Source: Streptomyces litmocidini (GTDB taxonomy: Bacteria; Actinomycetota; Actinomycetes; Streptomycetales; Streptomycetaceae). Taken from it: a DNA stretch of 64,000 nucleotides. Shown here piece after piece: positions 38,985-47,081 of the stretch (position 1 is the first letter of the stretch; each line of letters starts with the position of its first letter). Under the pieces are notes generated by a model, which was given only the letters and a program-made list of their open reading frames with translations, had not been told where the DNA came from and did not search any database. The DNA is taken from assembly GCF_014649755.1 (NCBI RefSeq), contig NZ_BMTQ01000004.1, forward strand, positions 186,001 through 250,000, written 5' to 3'. The translations under genes and the position numbers were made by a program.

Positions 38985-39226
38985 GGGTCTCGACTCCTCG
39001 ACGACTCGGTTGGCTGCCCTGACGGCGAGGAACATACCCAGATCGAAGGCTTCTAGGGAGGTACGCCTGCCGGTCACACGGTCTTAACCACCCATCCGCC
39101 AGCACTTCGAAAGTTACCGATGCGAAGTATTCGTTTTCACGGCCCGAAGGCCAGTTGACCCAAATCAGGAAAGAGTCGCTCTTCTGAGCACCCGATCGAG
39201 CATTTGCGTTCAACTCTTGAACACAA
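38985..39226. other. Upstream region of ppdK
   Basis: No gene is seen. The DNA is lower in GC than its flanks. On the minus strand ACTTCG and CGAAGT (around 39104-39129) form an inverted repeat with a 13-bp centre, a possible operator or promoter region for ppdK. The 45 bp next to the dusB terminator are AT-rich. Confidence 0.4.
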
Positions 39227-39253
39227 AAGGGGTGGCACCGAGTGCCACCCCTT
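39227..39253 (-). terminator. Terminator of dusB
   Basis: A perfect 12-bp stem with a 3-nt loop, followed on the minus strand by TTTTGTGTT. It lies about 90 nt past the dusB stop and separates it from ppdK on the same strand. Confidence 0.9.
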
Positions 39254-39341
39254 CAGGCTGTACAACTGACCCGGATGCGCTCATCTGAGCGCAACCCCCC
39301 TCAAGGGTGGCGAGGATCACTCCCTCGAGAGGGGCTGAATC

Positions 39342-40478
39342 TCAGCCTCCGGACGTGTCCAGCTCGGCGTCCTCGCTCACCCCGGCGCAGTCGTACGGGT
39401 CCTTCAACCACCCGTCCGGCAGGACAACCCGGTTGTTTCCGGACGTACGGCCCCGAGGGCCGTCCGCACCCGCCGGCCAGGGCTGGTCCAGGTCCAGCTC
39501 GCTCAACTGAGCGCGCAGCTCGTCCAGGGAAGAGGTGATCGCGAGCTTCTTGCGCATCTCGGAGCCGACCGCGAAGCCCTTCAGGTACCAGGCCACGTGC
39601 TTGCGGAAGTCGATGACACCGCGTGCCTCGTCGCCCAGCCACTCGCCGAGCAGCCGCGCGTGCCGCACCATCGCGTCCGCGACCTCCCGCAGGCCCGGCT
39701 GCGCGTAGGCCCCGGTGCCCTCGAAGCCCGCCACCAGGTCCCCGAAGAGCCAGGGGCGGCCCAGACAGCCGCGGCCCACGACGACGCCGTCGCAGCCCGT
39801 CTCGCGCATCATCCGCAGGGCGTCGTCGGCCGACCAGATGTCGCCGTTGCCGAGCACCGGGATCTCCGGCACGTGTTCCTTGAGCCGCGCGATCGCGTCC
39901 CAGTCGGCCGTGCCGCCGTAGTGCTGCGCCGCCGTCCGCCCGTGCAGGGCGATCGCCGTGACGCCCTCCTCGACCGCGATCCGGCCCGCGTCGAGGTAGG
40001 TGATGTGGTCGTCGTCGATGCCCTTGCGCATCTTCATCGTCACCGGCAGGGCGCCCGCGTTGCTCACGGCCTCGTTCAGGATCGCCCGCAGCAGCGGCCG
40101 CTTGTAGGGCAGGGCCGAGCCGCCGCCCTTCCGCGTCACCTTGGGGACCGGACAGCCGAAGTTCAGGTCGATGTGGTCGGCCAGGTCCTCGTCGACGATC
40201 ATCCGCACCGCCTTGCCGACCGTCACCGGGTCGACTCCGTACAGCTGGATCGAGCGCGGCTTCTCCGTCTCGTCGAAGCGGATGAGCTGCATCGTCTTCT
40301 CGTTGCGCTCGACCAGGGCGCGCGTCGTGATCATCTCGCTCACGAACAGCCCCTTGCCGCCGCTGAACTCGCGGCAGAGGGTACGGAAGGGGGCGTTGGT
40401 GATGCCGGCCATGGGGGCGAGGACCACCGGGGGCTGCACGATGTGCGGCCCGATGGCGAGAGGAGTGAACGCGGTCAT
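39342..40478 (-). CDS. dusB: tRNA-dihydrouridine synthase (DusB-like)
   Basis: A 378-residue FMN enzyme that reduces uridines in tRNA D-loops. The barrel starts with VVLAPMAGITNAPFR, followed by DLNFGCPVPKVTRKGGGSAL (active-site Cys in GCP), ALHGRTAAQHYGG, LGNGDIWSADDA and GVVVGRGCLGRPWLF. It ends with a helical tRNA-binding part. The ATG at 40478 gives a start in line with the family. It is divergent from the MFS gene, with 52 bp between the start codons. Confidence 0.93.
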   Translation of the reverse strand: MTAFTPLAIGPHIVQPPVVLAPMAGITNAPFRTLCREFSGGKGLFVSEMITTRALVERNEKTMQLIRFDETEKPRSIQLYGVDPVTVGKAVRMIVDEDLADHIDLNFGCPVPKVTRKGGGSALPYKRPLLRAILNEAVSNAGALPVTMKMRKGIDDDHITYLDAGRIAVEEGVTAIALHGRTAAQHYGGTADWDAIARLKEHVPEIPVLGNGDIWSADDALRMMRETGCDGVVVGRGCLGRPWLFGDLVAGFEGTGAYAQPGLREVADAMVRHARLLGEWLGDEARGVIDFRKHVAWYLKGFAVGSEMRKKLAITSSLDELRAQLSELDLDQPWPAGADGPRGRTSGNNRVVLPDGWLKDPYDCAGVSEDAELDTSGG

Positions 40479-40530
40479 TCGGCCATTGTCCCGCACTGCG
40501 GAGTTTCTTAGACAGCCGTACGATCCGCAC

Positions 40531-42069
40531 ATGCCCGAGCTCACACGCGGTCGCCGCCTCGTCGTCCTCGCGATCTGCTGCATGAGCCTGCTGATCGTCA
40601 GCCTGGACAACACCGCCCTCAACGTCGCCCTGCCCGCCATGCGGCGCGACCTCGGCGCCACCGTCGCCGGCATGCAGTGGACGATCGACGCCTACACCCT
40701 GGTCCTCGCCTCCCTGCTGATGCTCGCCGGCTCCACCGCCGACCGGATCGGCCGCCGCAAGGTCTTCGCCACCGGTCTGGTGGTGTTCGCGCTCGGCTCG
40801 CTGCTCTGCTCCCTCGCGCCGAACCTGGAGGCCCTGGTCGTCTTCCGGATGGTGCAGGCCGTGGGCGGCTCGATGCTGAACCCGGTCGCCATGTCGATCA
40901 TCACCAACACCTTCACGGACCCGGCGGCACGCGCGCGTGCCATCGGGATCTGGGGCGGGGTCGTCGGCGTCTCCATGGCCGCCGGGCCGCTGGTGGGCGG
41001 GGTGCTCGTCCAGTCGGTCGGCTGGCGGGCGATCTTCTGGGTGAACCTGCCGGTCGCCCTCGCCGCCCTGCTCCTCACCCTGCGGTACGTCCCCGAGTCC
41101 CGCGCGCCCCGGCCCCGGCGCCCCGACCCCGTCGGACAGGTCCTGGTGACGGCGCTCCTCGGCTCGCTCACGTACGCGATCATCGAGACCGACCCGCTCT
41201 TCGCCGGGATCGCGGCCGTCGCGCTCGCCGGTCTCCTGTTCTACGAGCCCCGGCGCCGCGAGCCCCTGATCGACCTGCGGTTCTTCCGCAGCGCGCCGTT
41301 CAGCGGGGCCACCGTCATCGCGGTCTGCGCCTTCGCCTCTCTCGGCGGCTTCCTCTTCCTGAACACGCTGTACCTCCAGGACGTGCGCGGCCTCTCCCCG
41401 CTGTCCGCCGGGCTCTGGATGCTGCCGATGGCCGGCATGACCCTCGTCTTCGCCCCGCTGTCGGGGCGGCTCACGGCGGCGCGCGGGCCGCGCCCCTCGC
41501 TGCTGCTCGCGGGGACGGCGATGGCGGCCGGGCCGCTGCTCTTCGCGGCCTTCGCGGCCGAGACGAGCGACGCGCTGCTCCTCACCGGGTACGTGGTCTT
41601 CGGCATCGGCTTCGGCCTGGTGAACGCCCCGATCACGAACACCGCCGTCTCCGGGATGCCCCGCGCGCAGGCCGGGGTGGCGGCGGCGGTGGCCTCCACG
41701 AGCCGCCAGGTCGGGCAGACGCTGGGGGTCGCGGTGATCGGCACGGTCCTGGCGGCGGGGGCCGGCGCCCTGCCGCACGCGGACGCGTTCGTGGCGGCGG
41801 CCCGCCCCGGCTACTGGATCATCACGGGCTGCGGGCTCGCCGTCCTGGCGGTCGGCGCCCTGACCAGCGGACCGTGGGCCCGGCGCACGGCGGAGCGGAC
41901 GGCGCGGTGCCTGGCGTCCGAGGACGGCCGGGAGGACGCCCGGAAGGACGACGCGGAGAACGGCCGGGAGGGCGCCCGGAAGGACGACGCGGAGGACGGC
42001 CGGGAGGGCGGCGGGGAGGAGGACCGGGAGGGCGGCGCTCAGGCCACGGCCAAGGCCCCCTCGGCCTGA
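40531..42069 (+). CDS. MFS drug-exporter (DHA2-like)
   Basis: A 512-residue permease with about 14 membrane helices. DHA2 landmarks are seen: SLDNTALNVALPAMRRDLG in the first helix, GSTADRIGRRKVF (motif A), and GGSMLNPVAMSIITNTF and GPLVGGVLVQSVGWRAIFWVNLP (motif C region). The last 40 residues are a charged tail made by a 36-bp DNA repeat. Its 3' end overlaps the convergent regulator gene by 31 bp. The start has no ribosome site and may be leaderless. Confidence 0.88.
   Translation: MPELTRGRRLVVLAICCMSLLIVSLDNTALNVALPAMRRDLGATVAGMQWTIDAYTLVLASLLMLAGSTADRIGRRKVFATGLVVFALGSLLCSLAPNLEALVVFRMVQAVGGSMLNPVAMSIITNTFTDPAARARAIGIWGGVVGVSMAAGPLVGGVLVQSVGWRAIFWVNLPVALAALLLTLRYVPESRAPRPRRPDPVGQVLVTALLGSLTYAIIETDPLFAGIAAVALAGLLFYEPRRREPLIDLRFFRSAPFSGATVIAVCAFASLGGFLFLNTLYLQDVRGLSPLSAGLWMLPMAGMTLVFAPLSGRLTAARGPRPSLLLAGTAMAAGPLLFAAFAAETSDALLLTGYVVFGIGFGLVNAPITNTAVSGMPRAQAGVAAAVASTSRQVGQTLGVAVIGTVLAAGAGALPHADAFVAAARPGYWIITGCGLAVLAVGALTSGPWARRTAERTARCLASEDGREDARKDDAENGREGARKDDAEDGREGGGEEDREGGAQATAKAPSA
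41920..42011 (+). repeat. 36-bp tandem repeat in the MFS gene tail
   Basis: Units at 41920-41955 and 41956-41991 differ at only two or three positions; a third copy is partial. Being a multiple of three, they repeat the protein stretch EDGREDARKDDA. Confidence 0.9.
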
Positions 42070-42938
42070 GCCTCCCGCTCCCGGACCACCAGGTCGAGGA
42101 GGCGGGCGACGCCGGCGTGGGTGGCGTCGTCCACCGGGACGTACGTGACGAGGTGGGTCCCGGCGTTCGGACCGAGCCAGAGGTTGGTGTGCTCGAAGCT
42201 GAGGAGTCCCACCCGGGCGTTGCGGATGACCTTCACGCGGCCGCCGGGGGCGACCACCTCGTGCCGGGCCCAGAGCTCCCGGAACTCGGGCGAGGCCTCT
42301 TCGAGGCGGCGTACGAGCTCCTTCCAGGCGGGCTCGGCCAGGTGCTCGGCCATGGCGGCGCGGAGCTTCCCGGCGAGCGCGCGCATGACCTCGGGGAGGT
42401 CGGTGACGGAGGCCCGGAAGTCCTCGTTCGTGAAGGCCAGCCAGAGGGAGTTGCGGTCCTCGCGGGGCAGCGAGTCCAGGTCGCAGAAGAGCTGTCCGAA
42501 GGTGCGGTTGTGGGCGAGGAAGTCGTAGCGGCTGTTCTGGACGGCGGCGGGCACGGGCTCCAGCTGGTCGAGCAGGCGCCGCAGGGTGGGCGTGACGACC
42601 GGGCAGGCCGCCTCCGGGTGCGGGTCGGCGTGTCCGGCCAGGGCGAAGAGGTGGCTGCGCTCGGTCGGGTCGAGCAGCAGGGCCCCGGCGAGGGCGTCCA
42701 GGACCTGCGGGGAGACCTGGATGTCGCGGGCCTGTTCGAGCCAGGTGTACCAGGTGACGCCGACGGCGGAGAGGTGCGCGACCTCCTCGCGGCGCAGTCC
42801 GGGGGTGCGGCGGCGCCTGCCCCGGGGCAGGCCGACCTGCTCGGGGGTGATGCGCTCGCGCCGGCTGCGCAGGAAGGCCGCCAGTTCGTGCCGCCGCACC
42901 TCGGTCTCGCTCGGTGCCTCGGTTCCGCTCATCGCCAT
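42039..42938 (-). CDS. XRE-family regulator with MmyB-like ligand domain
   Basis: A 299-residue regulator. The N-terminal HTH includes RRRTPGLRREEVAHLSAVGVTWYTWLEQARD, the signature of this streptomycete family, and the MmyB-like domain begins near residue 105 (LLDQLEPVPAAVQNSRYDFLAHN). Such regulators usually control a divergent reductase or exporter, here the MFS gene at 43049. I chose the ATG at 42938, with GGAGG 10 nt upstream; the first in-frame ATG is too close to that site. Confidence 0.87.
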   Translation of the reverse strand: MAMSGTEAPSETEVRRHELAAFLRSRRERITPEQVGLPRGRRRRTPGLRREEVAHLSAVGVTWYTWLEQARDIQVSPQVLDALAGALLLDPTERSHLFALAGHADPHPEAACPVVTPTLRRLLDQLEPVPAAVQNSRYDFLAHNRTFGQLFCDLDSLPREDRNSLWLAFTNEDFRASVTDLPEVMRALAGKLRAAMAEHLAEPAWKELVRRLEEASPEFRELWARHEVVAPGGRVKVIRNARVGLLSFEHTNLWLGPNAGTHLVTYVPVDDATHAGVARLLDLVVREREAQAEGALAVA

Positions 42939-42990
42939 GACGGTCATGCCTCCAGGGTGCCGGGGTGGTCAGCCGGTTTCCAGGTACTGC

Positions 42991-43022
42991 TTGTACCAGG
43001 ATAAAGACACTCTGGTACCAGG
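42991..43022. promoter_or_regulatory. Direct repeats between XRE regulator and MFS gene
   Basis: TTGTACCAGG at 42991 and TGGTACCAGG at 43013 are repeated 22 bp apart, that is two helical turns, with GGTAC again at 42983. They lie in the divergent promoter region and are the likely operator of the XRE regulator. Confidence 0.6.
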
Positions 43023-43048
43023 CTGAGCGGAGGCGGAGGCTCGGTCCC

Positions 43049-44488
43049 GTGACTACCACCGCTTCCGTCCGTACCGCGGCCCCGGCCGGCCGCCAGGCGC
43101 CGCCCGCGGCGCTCGGCGCCCCCGGCCTGTTCACCGTCCTCCTCGGTGCCGCGCTCCCCCTCATCGACTTCTTCATCGTCAACGTCGCCCTGCCGTCCAT
43201 CGACCACGACCTGGCCGCGGGACCGGCGCTCCTGGAGCTGGTCGTCGCCGGGTACGGCCTGGCGTACTCGGTGCTGCTCGTCCTCGGCGGGCGGCTCGGT
43301 GACCTCTTCGGCCGCCGGCGCCTCTTCCTCGCCGGCATGGCCGCCTTCGGCCTGACCTCGCTCGCCTGCGGGCTCGCCCCGGACGCCTGGAGCCTGGTCG
43401 CGGCGCGGGTGGCGCAGGGCGCGGCGGCGGCGCTGATGCTGCCGCAGGTGCTCGCGACCATCCACTCCTCGACGGAGGGGCCGCGCCGGGCGCGGGCGCT
43501 GAGCCTGTACGGGGCGACGGCCGGTCTCGCGATGGCGGGCGGCCAGATCCTGGGCGGGGTGCTGGTGACCGCCGACATCGCGGGTTCCGGCTGGCGCTCG
43601 GTGTTCCTGGTGAACGTGCCGGTGGCGGTGGCGGGCCTGGTCCTCGCCCTGCGCACCGTGCCGGAGACCCGCTTGGACCGTCCGGCGCCGGTGGACGTGC
43701 CGGGGACGCTGCTGCTGGCGCTCGCGCTGCTGGCCCTGCTCGCGCCGCTGACGGAGGGCCGGGCGGCGGGCTGGCCGCTGTGGACCTGGGTGTCGCTCGC
43801 GCTGTTCCCGTTCGTGGCGGGGGCCTTCTGGTGGGTGGAGCGGCGGGCGGACCGCCGGGGCGCCGTTCCGCTGGTCCCGCCGAGCCTGCTCGCCCTGGTC
43901 CCGCTGCGGCGCGGGCTGATGGTGGTGCTGCCGCTCTCGCTGGGCTTCAGCGGCTTCATGTTCGTGATCGCGGTGGCGCTCCAGCAGGGCCTGGAGACGG
44001 GTGCGGTGGCCTCGGGCCTGGCGCTCGTGCCGATGGCGCTCGCCTTCTTCGGCGCCTCGCTCGCGGGGCCCCGGCTCGTACGGCGCTGGGGCACCCGGAT
44101 CGTGCCGGTGGGGGCCGTGCTCCAGGGCCTCGGCATCGCCGCCATCGCCTGGTCGGTGGGGCACGACTGGCAGGGGCTGTCGGTCGGGGACCTGGTGCCG
44201 GGCATGGCGGTGGCGGGTCTCGGTCAGGGGCTCCAGCTGCCGGTGCTGTTCCGGGTGGTGCTGTCGGAGGTCCCGTCGGAGCGGGCGGGCGTGGGCAGCG
44301 GGGTCATGGTGACCACGCAGCAGGCGGCGCTGACGCTGGGGGTGGCGACGCTGGGTTCGCTCTTCCTGTCGCTGGCCTCCTCGCCGGCGGAGATGGGGAC
44401 GGCGCTGAGGACGACGCTCCTGGTCCAGTTGGGCGTGGTGGCGCTGACGCTGCTGCTGAGCCTGCGTCTCCCCCGCGCGGTGAGGTGA
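43049..44488 (+). CDS. MFS transporter (DHA2-like, 14 helices)
   Basis: A 479-residue permease: GAALPLIDFFIVNVALPSIDHDL in helix 1, GGRLGDLFGRRRLFLAGM (motif A), and GQILGGVLVTADIAGSGWRSVFLVNVPVAV (motif C region), ending with helix 14 LLVQLGVVALTLLLSLRL. It is divergent from the XRE regulator, which probably controls it. The GTG has GGAGG 9 nt upstream. The drug or metabolite exported is unknown. Confidence 0.88.
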   Translation: MTTTASVRTAAPAGRQAPPAALGAPGLFTVLLGAALPLIDFFIVNVALPSIDHDLAAGPALLELVVAGYGLAYSVLLVLGGRLGDLFGRRRLFLAGMAAFGLTSLACGLAPDAWSLVAARVAQGAAAALMLPQVLATIHSSTEGPRRARALSLYGATAGLAMAGGQILGGVLVTADIAGSGWRSVFLVNVPVAVAGLVLALRTVPETRLDRPAPVDVPGTLLLALALLALLAPLTEGRAAGWPLWTWVSLALFPFVAGAFWWVERRADRRGAVPLVPPSLLALVPLRRGLMVVLPLSLGFSGFMFVIAVALQQGLETGAVASGLALVPMALAFFGASLAGPRLVRRWGTRIVPVGAVLQGLGIAAIAWSVGHDWQGLSVGDLVPGMAVAGLGQGLQLPVLFRVVLSEVPSERAGVGSGVMVTTQQAALTLGVATLGSLFLSLASSPAEMGTALRTTLLVQLGVVALTLLLSLRLPRAVR

Positions 44489-44508
44489 GGGACGACCTCG
44501 GGATGGAG

Positions 44509-44530
44509 TGACAGATATTGAAATCTGTCA
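44509..44530 (+). promoter_or_regulatory. 22-bp dyad and promoter of the aldo/keto reductase operon
   Basis: TGACAGAT and ATCTGTCA flank ATTGAA, a perfect dyad. TTGAAA (44519) within it fits a -35, and CATGGT (44542) a -10 with a 17-bp spacer, placing the transcript start at the ATG at 44553. The TetR protein encoded by the second gene is the likely binder. Confidence 0.65.
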
Positions 44531-44552
44531 TCGGTCATGCCATGGTTGTTCC

Positions 44553-45593
44553 ATGACCACGACACCGAAGACCTCCGTCCCCACCCGCCCGCTCGGCGCC
44601 ACCGGCCCCGTCGTCTCCGCGCTCGGCCTCGGCTGCATGGGCATGTCCGCGCTGTACGGCGAGAGCGACCGCGCGGAGTCGATCGCGACGATCCACGCGG
44701 CCCTGGACGCCGGCGTCACCCTGCTCGACACCGGCGACTTCTACGGGATGGGCCACAACGAACTGCTGATCGAGGAGGCGCTGCGGACCGCACCCGCCGG
44801 CGCCCGCGAACAGGCGCTGACCAGCGTGAAGTTCGGCGCCCTCCGCACGGTCGAGGGCGGCTTCACCGGCTACGACGGCCGCCCGGCCGCCGTGAAGAAC
44901 TTCGCGGCGTACTCGCTCCAGCGCCTCGGCACCGGCCACATCGACATCTACCGGATCGCCCGCGTCGACCCGGACGTCCCGATCGAGGAGACCGTCGGCG
45001 CCATCGCCGAGCTGGTCGAGGCGGGGCACGTCCGCCACATCGGCCTCTCCGAGGTCGGCGCGGACACCCTGCGCCGGGCGGCGGCCGTCGCCCCGATCGC
45101 GGACCTCCAGATCGAGTACAGCCTCGTCTCCCGGTCGGTCGAGGAGAAGATCCTCCCCACCGCCCGAGAACTGGGCATCGGCGTCACCGCGTACGGAGTG
45201 CTCTCACGGGGCCTGATCAGCGGCCACTTCACCCGGGACCGGGAACTCGCCCCCGGCGACTTCCGCGGGATGTCCCCGCGCTTCCAGGGCGAGAACCTCG
45301 ACCGGAACCTGGACCTGGTGGACCGGCTGCGCACGGTCGCCGAGGCCAAGGGCGTCACGGTCGCGCAGACCGCGATCGCCTGGGTGCTGGCCCAGGGACC
45401 CCGTCACGGCGTCGACGTCGTCCCGCTGGTCGGCGCCCGTCGCCGCGACCGGCTCGCGGAGGCGCTCGGCGCCCTGGACGTCACGCTCGGCGCCGACGAC
45501 CTGGCCGCGATCGAGGAGGCCGTCCCGGCGGGCGCCGCGGCCGGCGCCCGCTACCCGGAGGCGCAGATGGCCCATCTGGACAGCGAGCGCTGA
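44553..45593 (+). CDS. Aldo/keto reductase
   Basis: A 346-residue TIM-barrel NADPH oxidoreductase. LLDTGDFYGMGHNELLIEEAL carries the catalytic Asp and Tyr, SVKFG the Lys. In the segment IYRIARVDPDVP the usual catalytic His of the HRxD motif is Ala, a feature of one bacterial subfamily. The transcript seems leaderless. A TetR gene follows 16 nt later in the same operon. The substrate is unknown. Confidence 0.88.
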   Translation: MTTTPKTSVPTRPLGATGPVVSALGLGCMGMSALYGESDRAESIATIHAALDAGVTLLDTGDFYGMGHNELLIEEALRTAPAGAREQALTSVKFGALRTVEGGFTGYDGRPAAVKNFAAYSLQRLGTGHIDIYRIARVDPDVPIEETVGAIAELVEAGHVRHIGLSEVGADTLRRAAAVAPIADLQIEYSLVSRSVEEKILPTARELGIGVTAYGVLSRGLISGHFTRDRELAPGDFRGMSPRFQGENLDRNLDLVDRLRTVAEAKGVTVAQTAIAWVLAQGPRHGVDVVPLVGARRRDRLAEALGALDVTLGADDLAAIEEAVPAGAAAGARYPEAQMAHLDSER

Positions 45594-45609
45594 CGGGTAC
45601 TGTCGTTCC

Positions 45610-46200
45610 ATGGCCGCCACCGAGACCCTGACCGCAGAGCGCATCCTCGAAGCCACCGAGGAGGTGCTGCGACGCTACGGCCCCGCGAAGGCGACCGTCG
45701 TCGACGTGGCCCGGGTCCTCGGCGTCAGCCACGGCAGCGTCTACCGCCACTTCCGTACGAAGGCGGCGCTGCGCGAGGCGGTCACGGAGCGTTGGCTGGA
45801 GCGGACGATCGTCGCGCTCCGGCCGTACGTCGGGGCGGGGGGCCCGGCGGACGAGCGGCTGACCGAGTGGCTCACGGCCCTGTTCGCCCTGAAGCGCAAG
45901 AAGGCGGGCGGCGATCCGGAGCTGATGGCCACCTTCCAGGTGCTGATCGGCGAGAACAGCGCGGTGGTCGACCGGCACGAGGAGCACCTCGTCGAGCAGA
46001 TCGCGCACATCGTGGAGGACGGCCACCGCGAGGGCCTGTTCGCGGCCCCGGAGCGGGACTTCACGACCACGGCGCGCGCGGTCTTCCACGCCACGGACCG
46101 CTTCCACAACCCGGCGCACGCGGCCGACTGGTCGGCCCCGGGCGTCGAGGAGGCCTTCACGGCGGTCGTCTCCCTGGTCCAGCGGGCACTGCGGGCCTGA
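45610..46200 (+). CDS. TetR-family transcriptional regulator
   Basis: A 196-residue TetR protein. The HTH is TVVDVARVLGVSHGSVYRHFRTKAALREAV (residues 29-58) and the C-terminal ligand domain is TetR_C-like (ERTIVALRPYV onward). It is the second gene after the aldo/keto reductase and probably represses the operon through the 22-bp dyad at 44509. Confidence 0.9.
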   Translation: MAATETLTAERILEATEEVLRRYGPAKATVVDVARVLGVSHGSVYRHFRTKAALREAVTERWLERTIVALRPYVGAGGPADERLTEWLTALFALKRKKAGGDPELMATFQVLIGENSAVVDRHEEHLVEQIAHIVEDGHREGLFAAPERDFTTTARAVFHATDRFHNPAHAADWSAPGVEEAFTAVVSLVQRALRA

Positions 46201-46315
46201 GAACGTCCCGCTTTGAAGATCATTTGGCGTGGAATTTCCCCTTCCCTGTCCGGTACATGACTAGCGTTCTCCCGCACCGCGACCGCGAGACCGTGAAAAG
46301 CACCCAGGGGGAACC

Positions 46316-47011
46316 ATGTCCACACCCGCCAGGCCGGCACGATCAGGCGGCGCCTCCGCGATCGGGTGGGTGCTCACCATCGGCCTCAACGTCGTCGCGC
46401 CGATCGTCACGTACAACACGCTGACGGAGGACCACGGCTGGTCCGAGTTCTCCGCCCTGCTCCTCAGCAGCGCGTGGCCGGTCCTCGACACCGCGGTCAT
46501 GGCCGCCTGGCGCCGCAAGATCGACGAGTTCGCCGTGGTCACCCTGGTCTTCCTGGTGATCACGGCCGTGGTCTCGCTGGTCGGCGCCCACACCGCCCGC
46601 GCGCTCCTGGTCAAGGACTCGTCGGTCACGGGCCTGTTCGGCCTGCTCTGCCTGGGGACGCTGTTCGCCCCGCGCCCGCTGATGTTCTACTTCGGCCGCA
46701 AGTTCGCGACCGACGGGACGCCGACGAGCACGGCCTGGTGGAACGGCATGTGGCAGTTCGAGGGCTTCCGCTCCACCATGCGCACGATGACGCTGGTGTG
46801 GGGCGTGGCGTACGTGACGGAGGCACTGGTCCGCGTCGCCCTCGCGTACGCGCTGCCCACGAAGACCATGGTCACGCTCAGCCCGGTCATGATCTACGGA
46901 GTCCTCGGCGCCCTCGGCGTCTGGACGGCCTGGTTCGGGAAGCGCCGCGCGGCGGAGGGGGCCCGGCGCCGGGCCGAGGCCGAGGCGGCCGCCGGCGCCG
47001 CGACCGCCTGA
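46316..47011 (+). CDS. VC0807-like integral membrane protein
   Basis: A 231-residue protein with about five or six membrane helices: WVLTIGLNVVAPIVTY, FAVVTLVFLVITAVVSLVGA, SVTGLFGLLCLGTLF, MTLVWGVAYVTEALVRVALA and VMIYGVLGALGVWTAWF. KDSSVTGLFG and RPLMFYFGRKFA fit the VC0807 family of unknown function. The C-terminus is a charged Ala-rich tail. GGGGG lies 5 nt before the ATG. Confidence 0.72.
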   Translation: MSTPARPARSGGASAIGWVLTIGLNVVAPIVTYNTLTEDHGWSEFSALLLSSAWPVLDTAVMAAWRRKIDEFAVVTLVFLVITAVVSLVGAHTARALLVKDSSVTGLFGLLCLGTLFAPRPLMFYFGRKFATDGTPTSTAWWNGMWQFEGFRSTMRTMTLVWGVAYVTEALVRVALAYALPTKTMVTLSPVMIYGVLGALGVWTAWFGKRRAAEGARRRAEAEAAAGAATA

Positions 47012-47024
47012 CGCACGAGACGCG

Positions 47025-47063
47025 GGAAGGCCCCCGGTTCCGGGTCGGAACCGGGGGCCTTCC
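47025..47063. terminator. Bidirectional terminator between membrane gene and glyS
   Basis: A perfect 17-bp stem with a 5-nt loop between the ends of two convergent genes. It lacks a T-run, so the stem itself must stop or stabilise both transcripts. Confidence 0.85.
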
Positions 47064-47081
47064 TCCTGCACGCGGCCGGAT

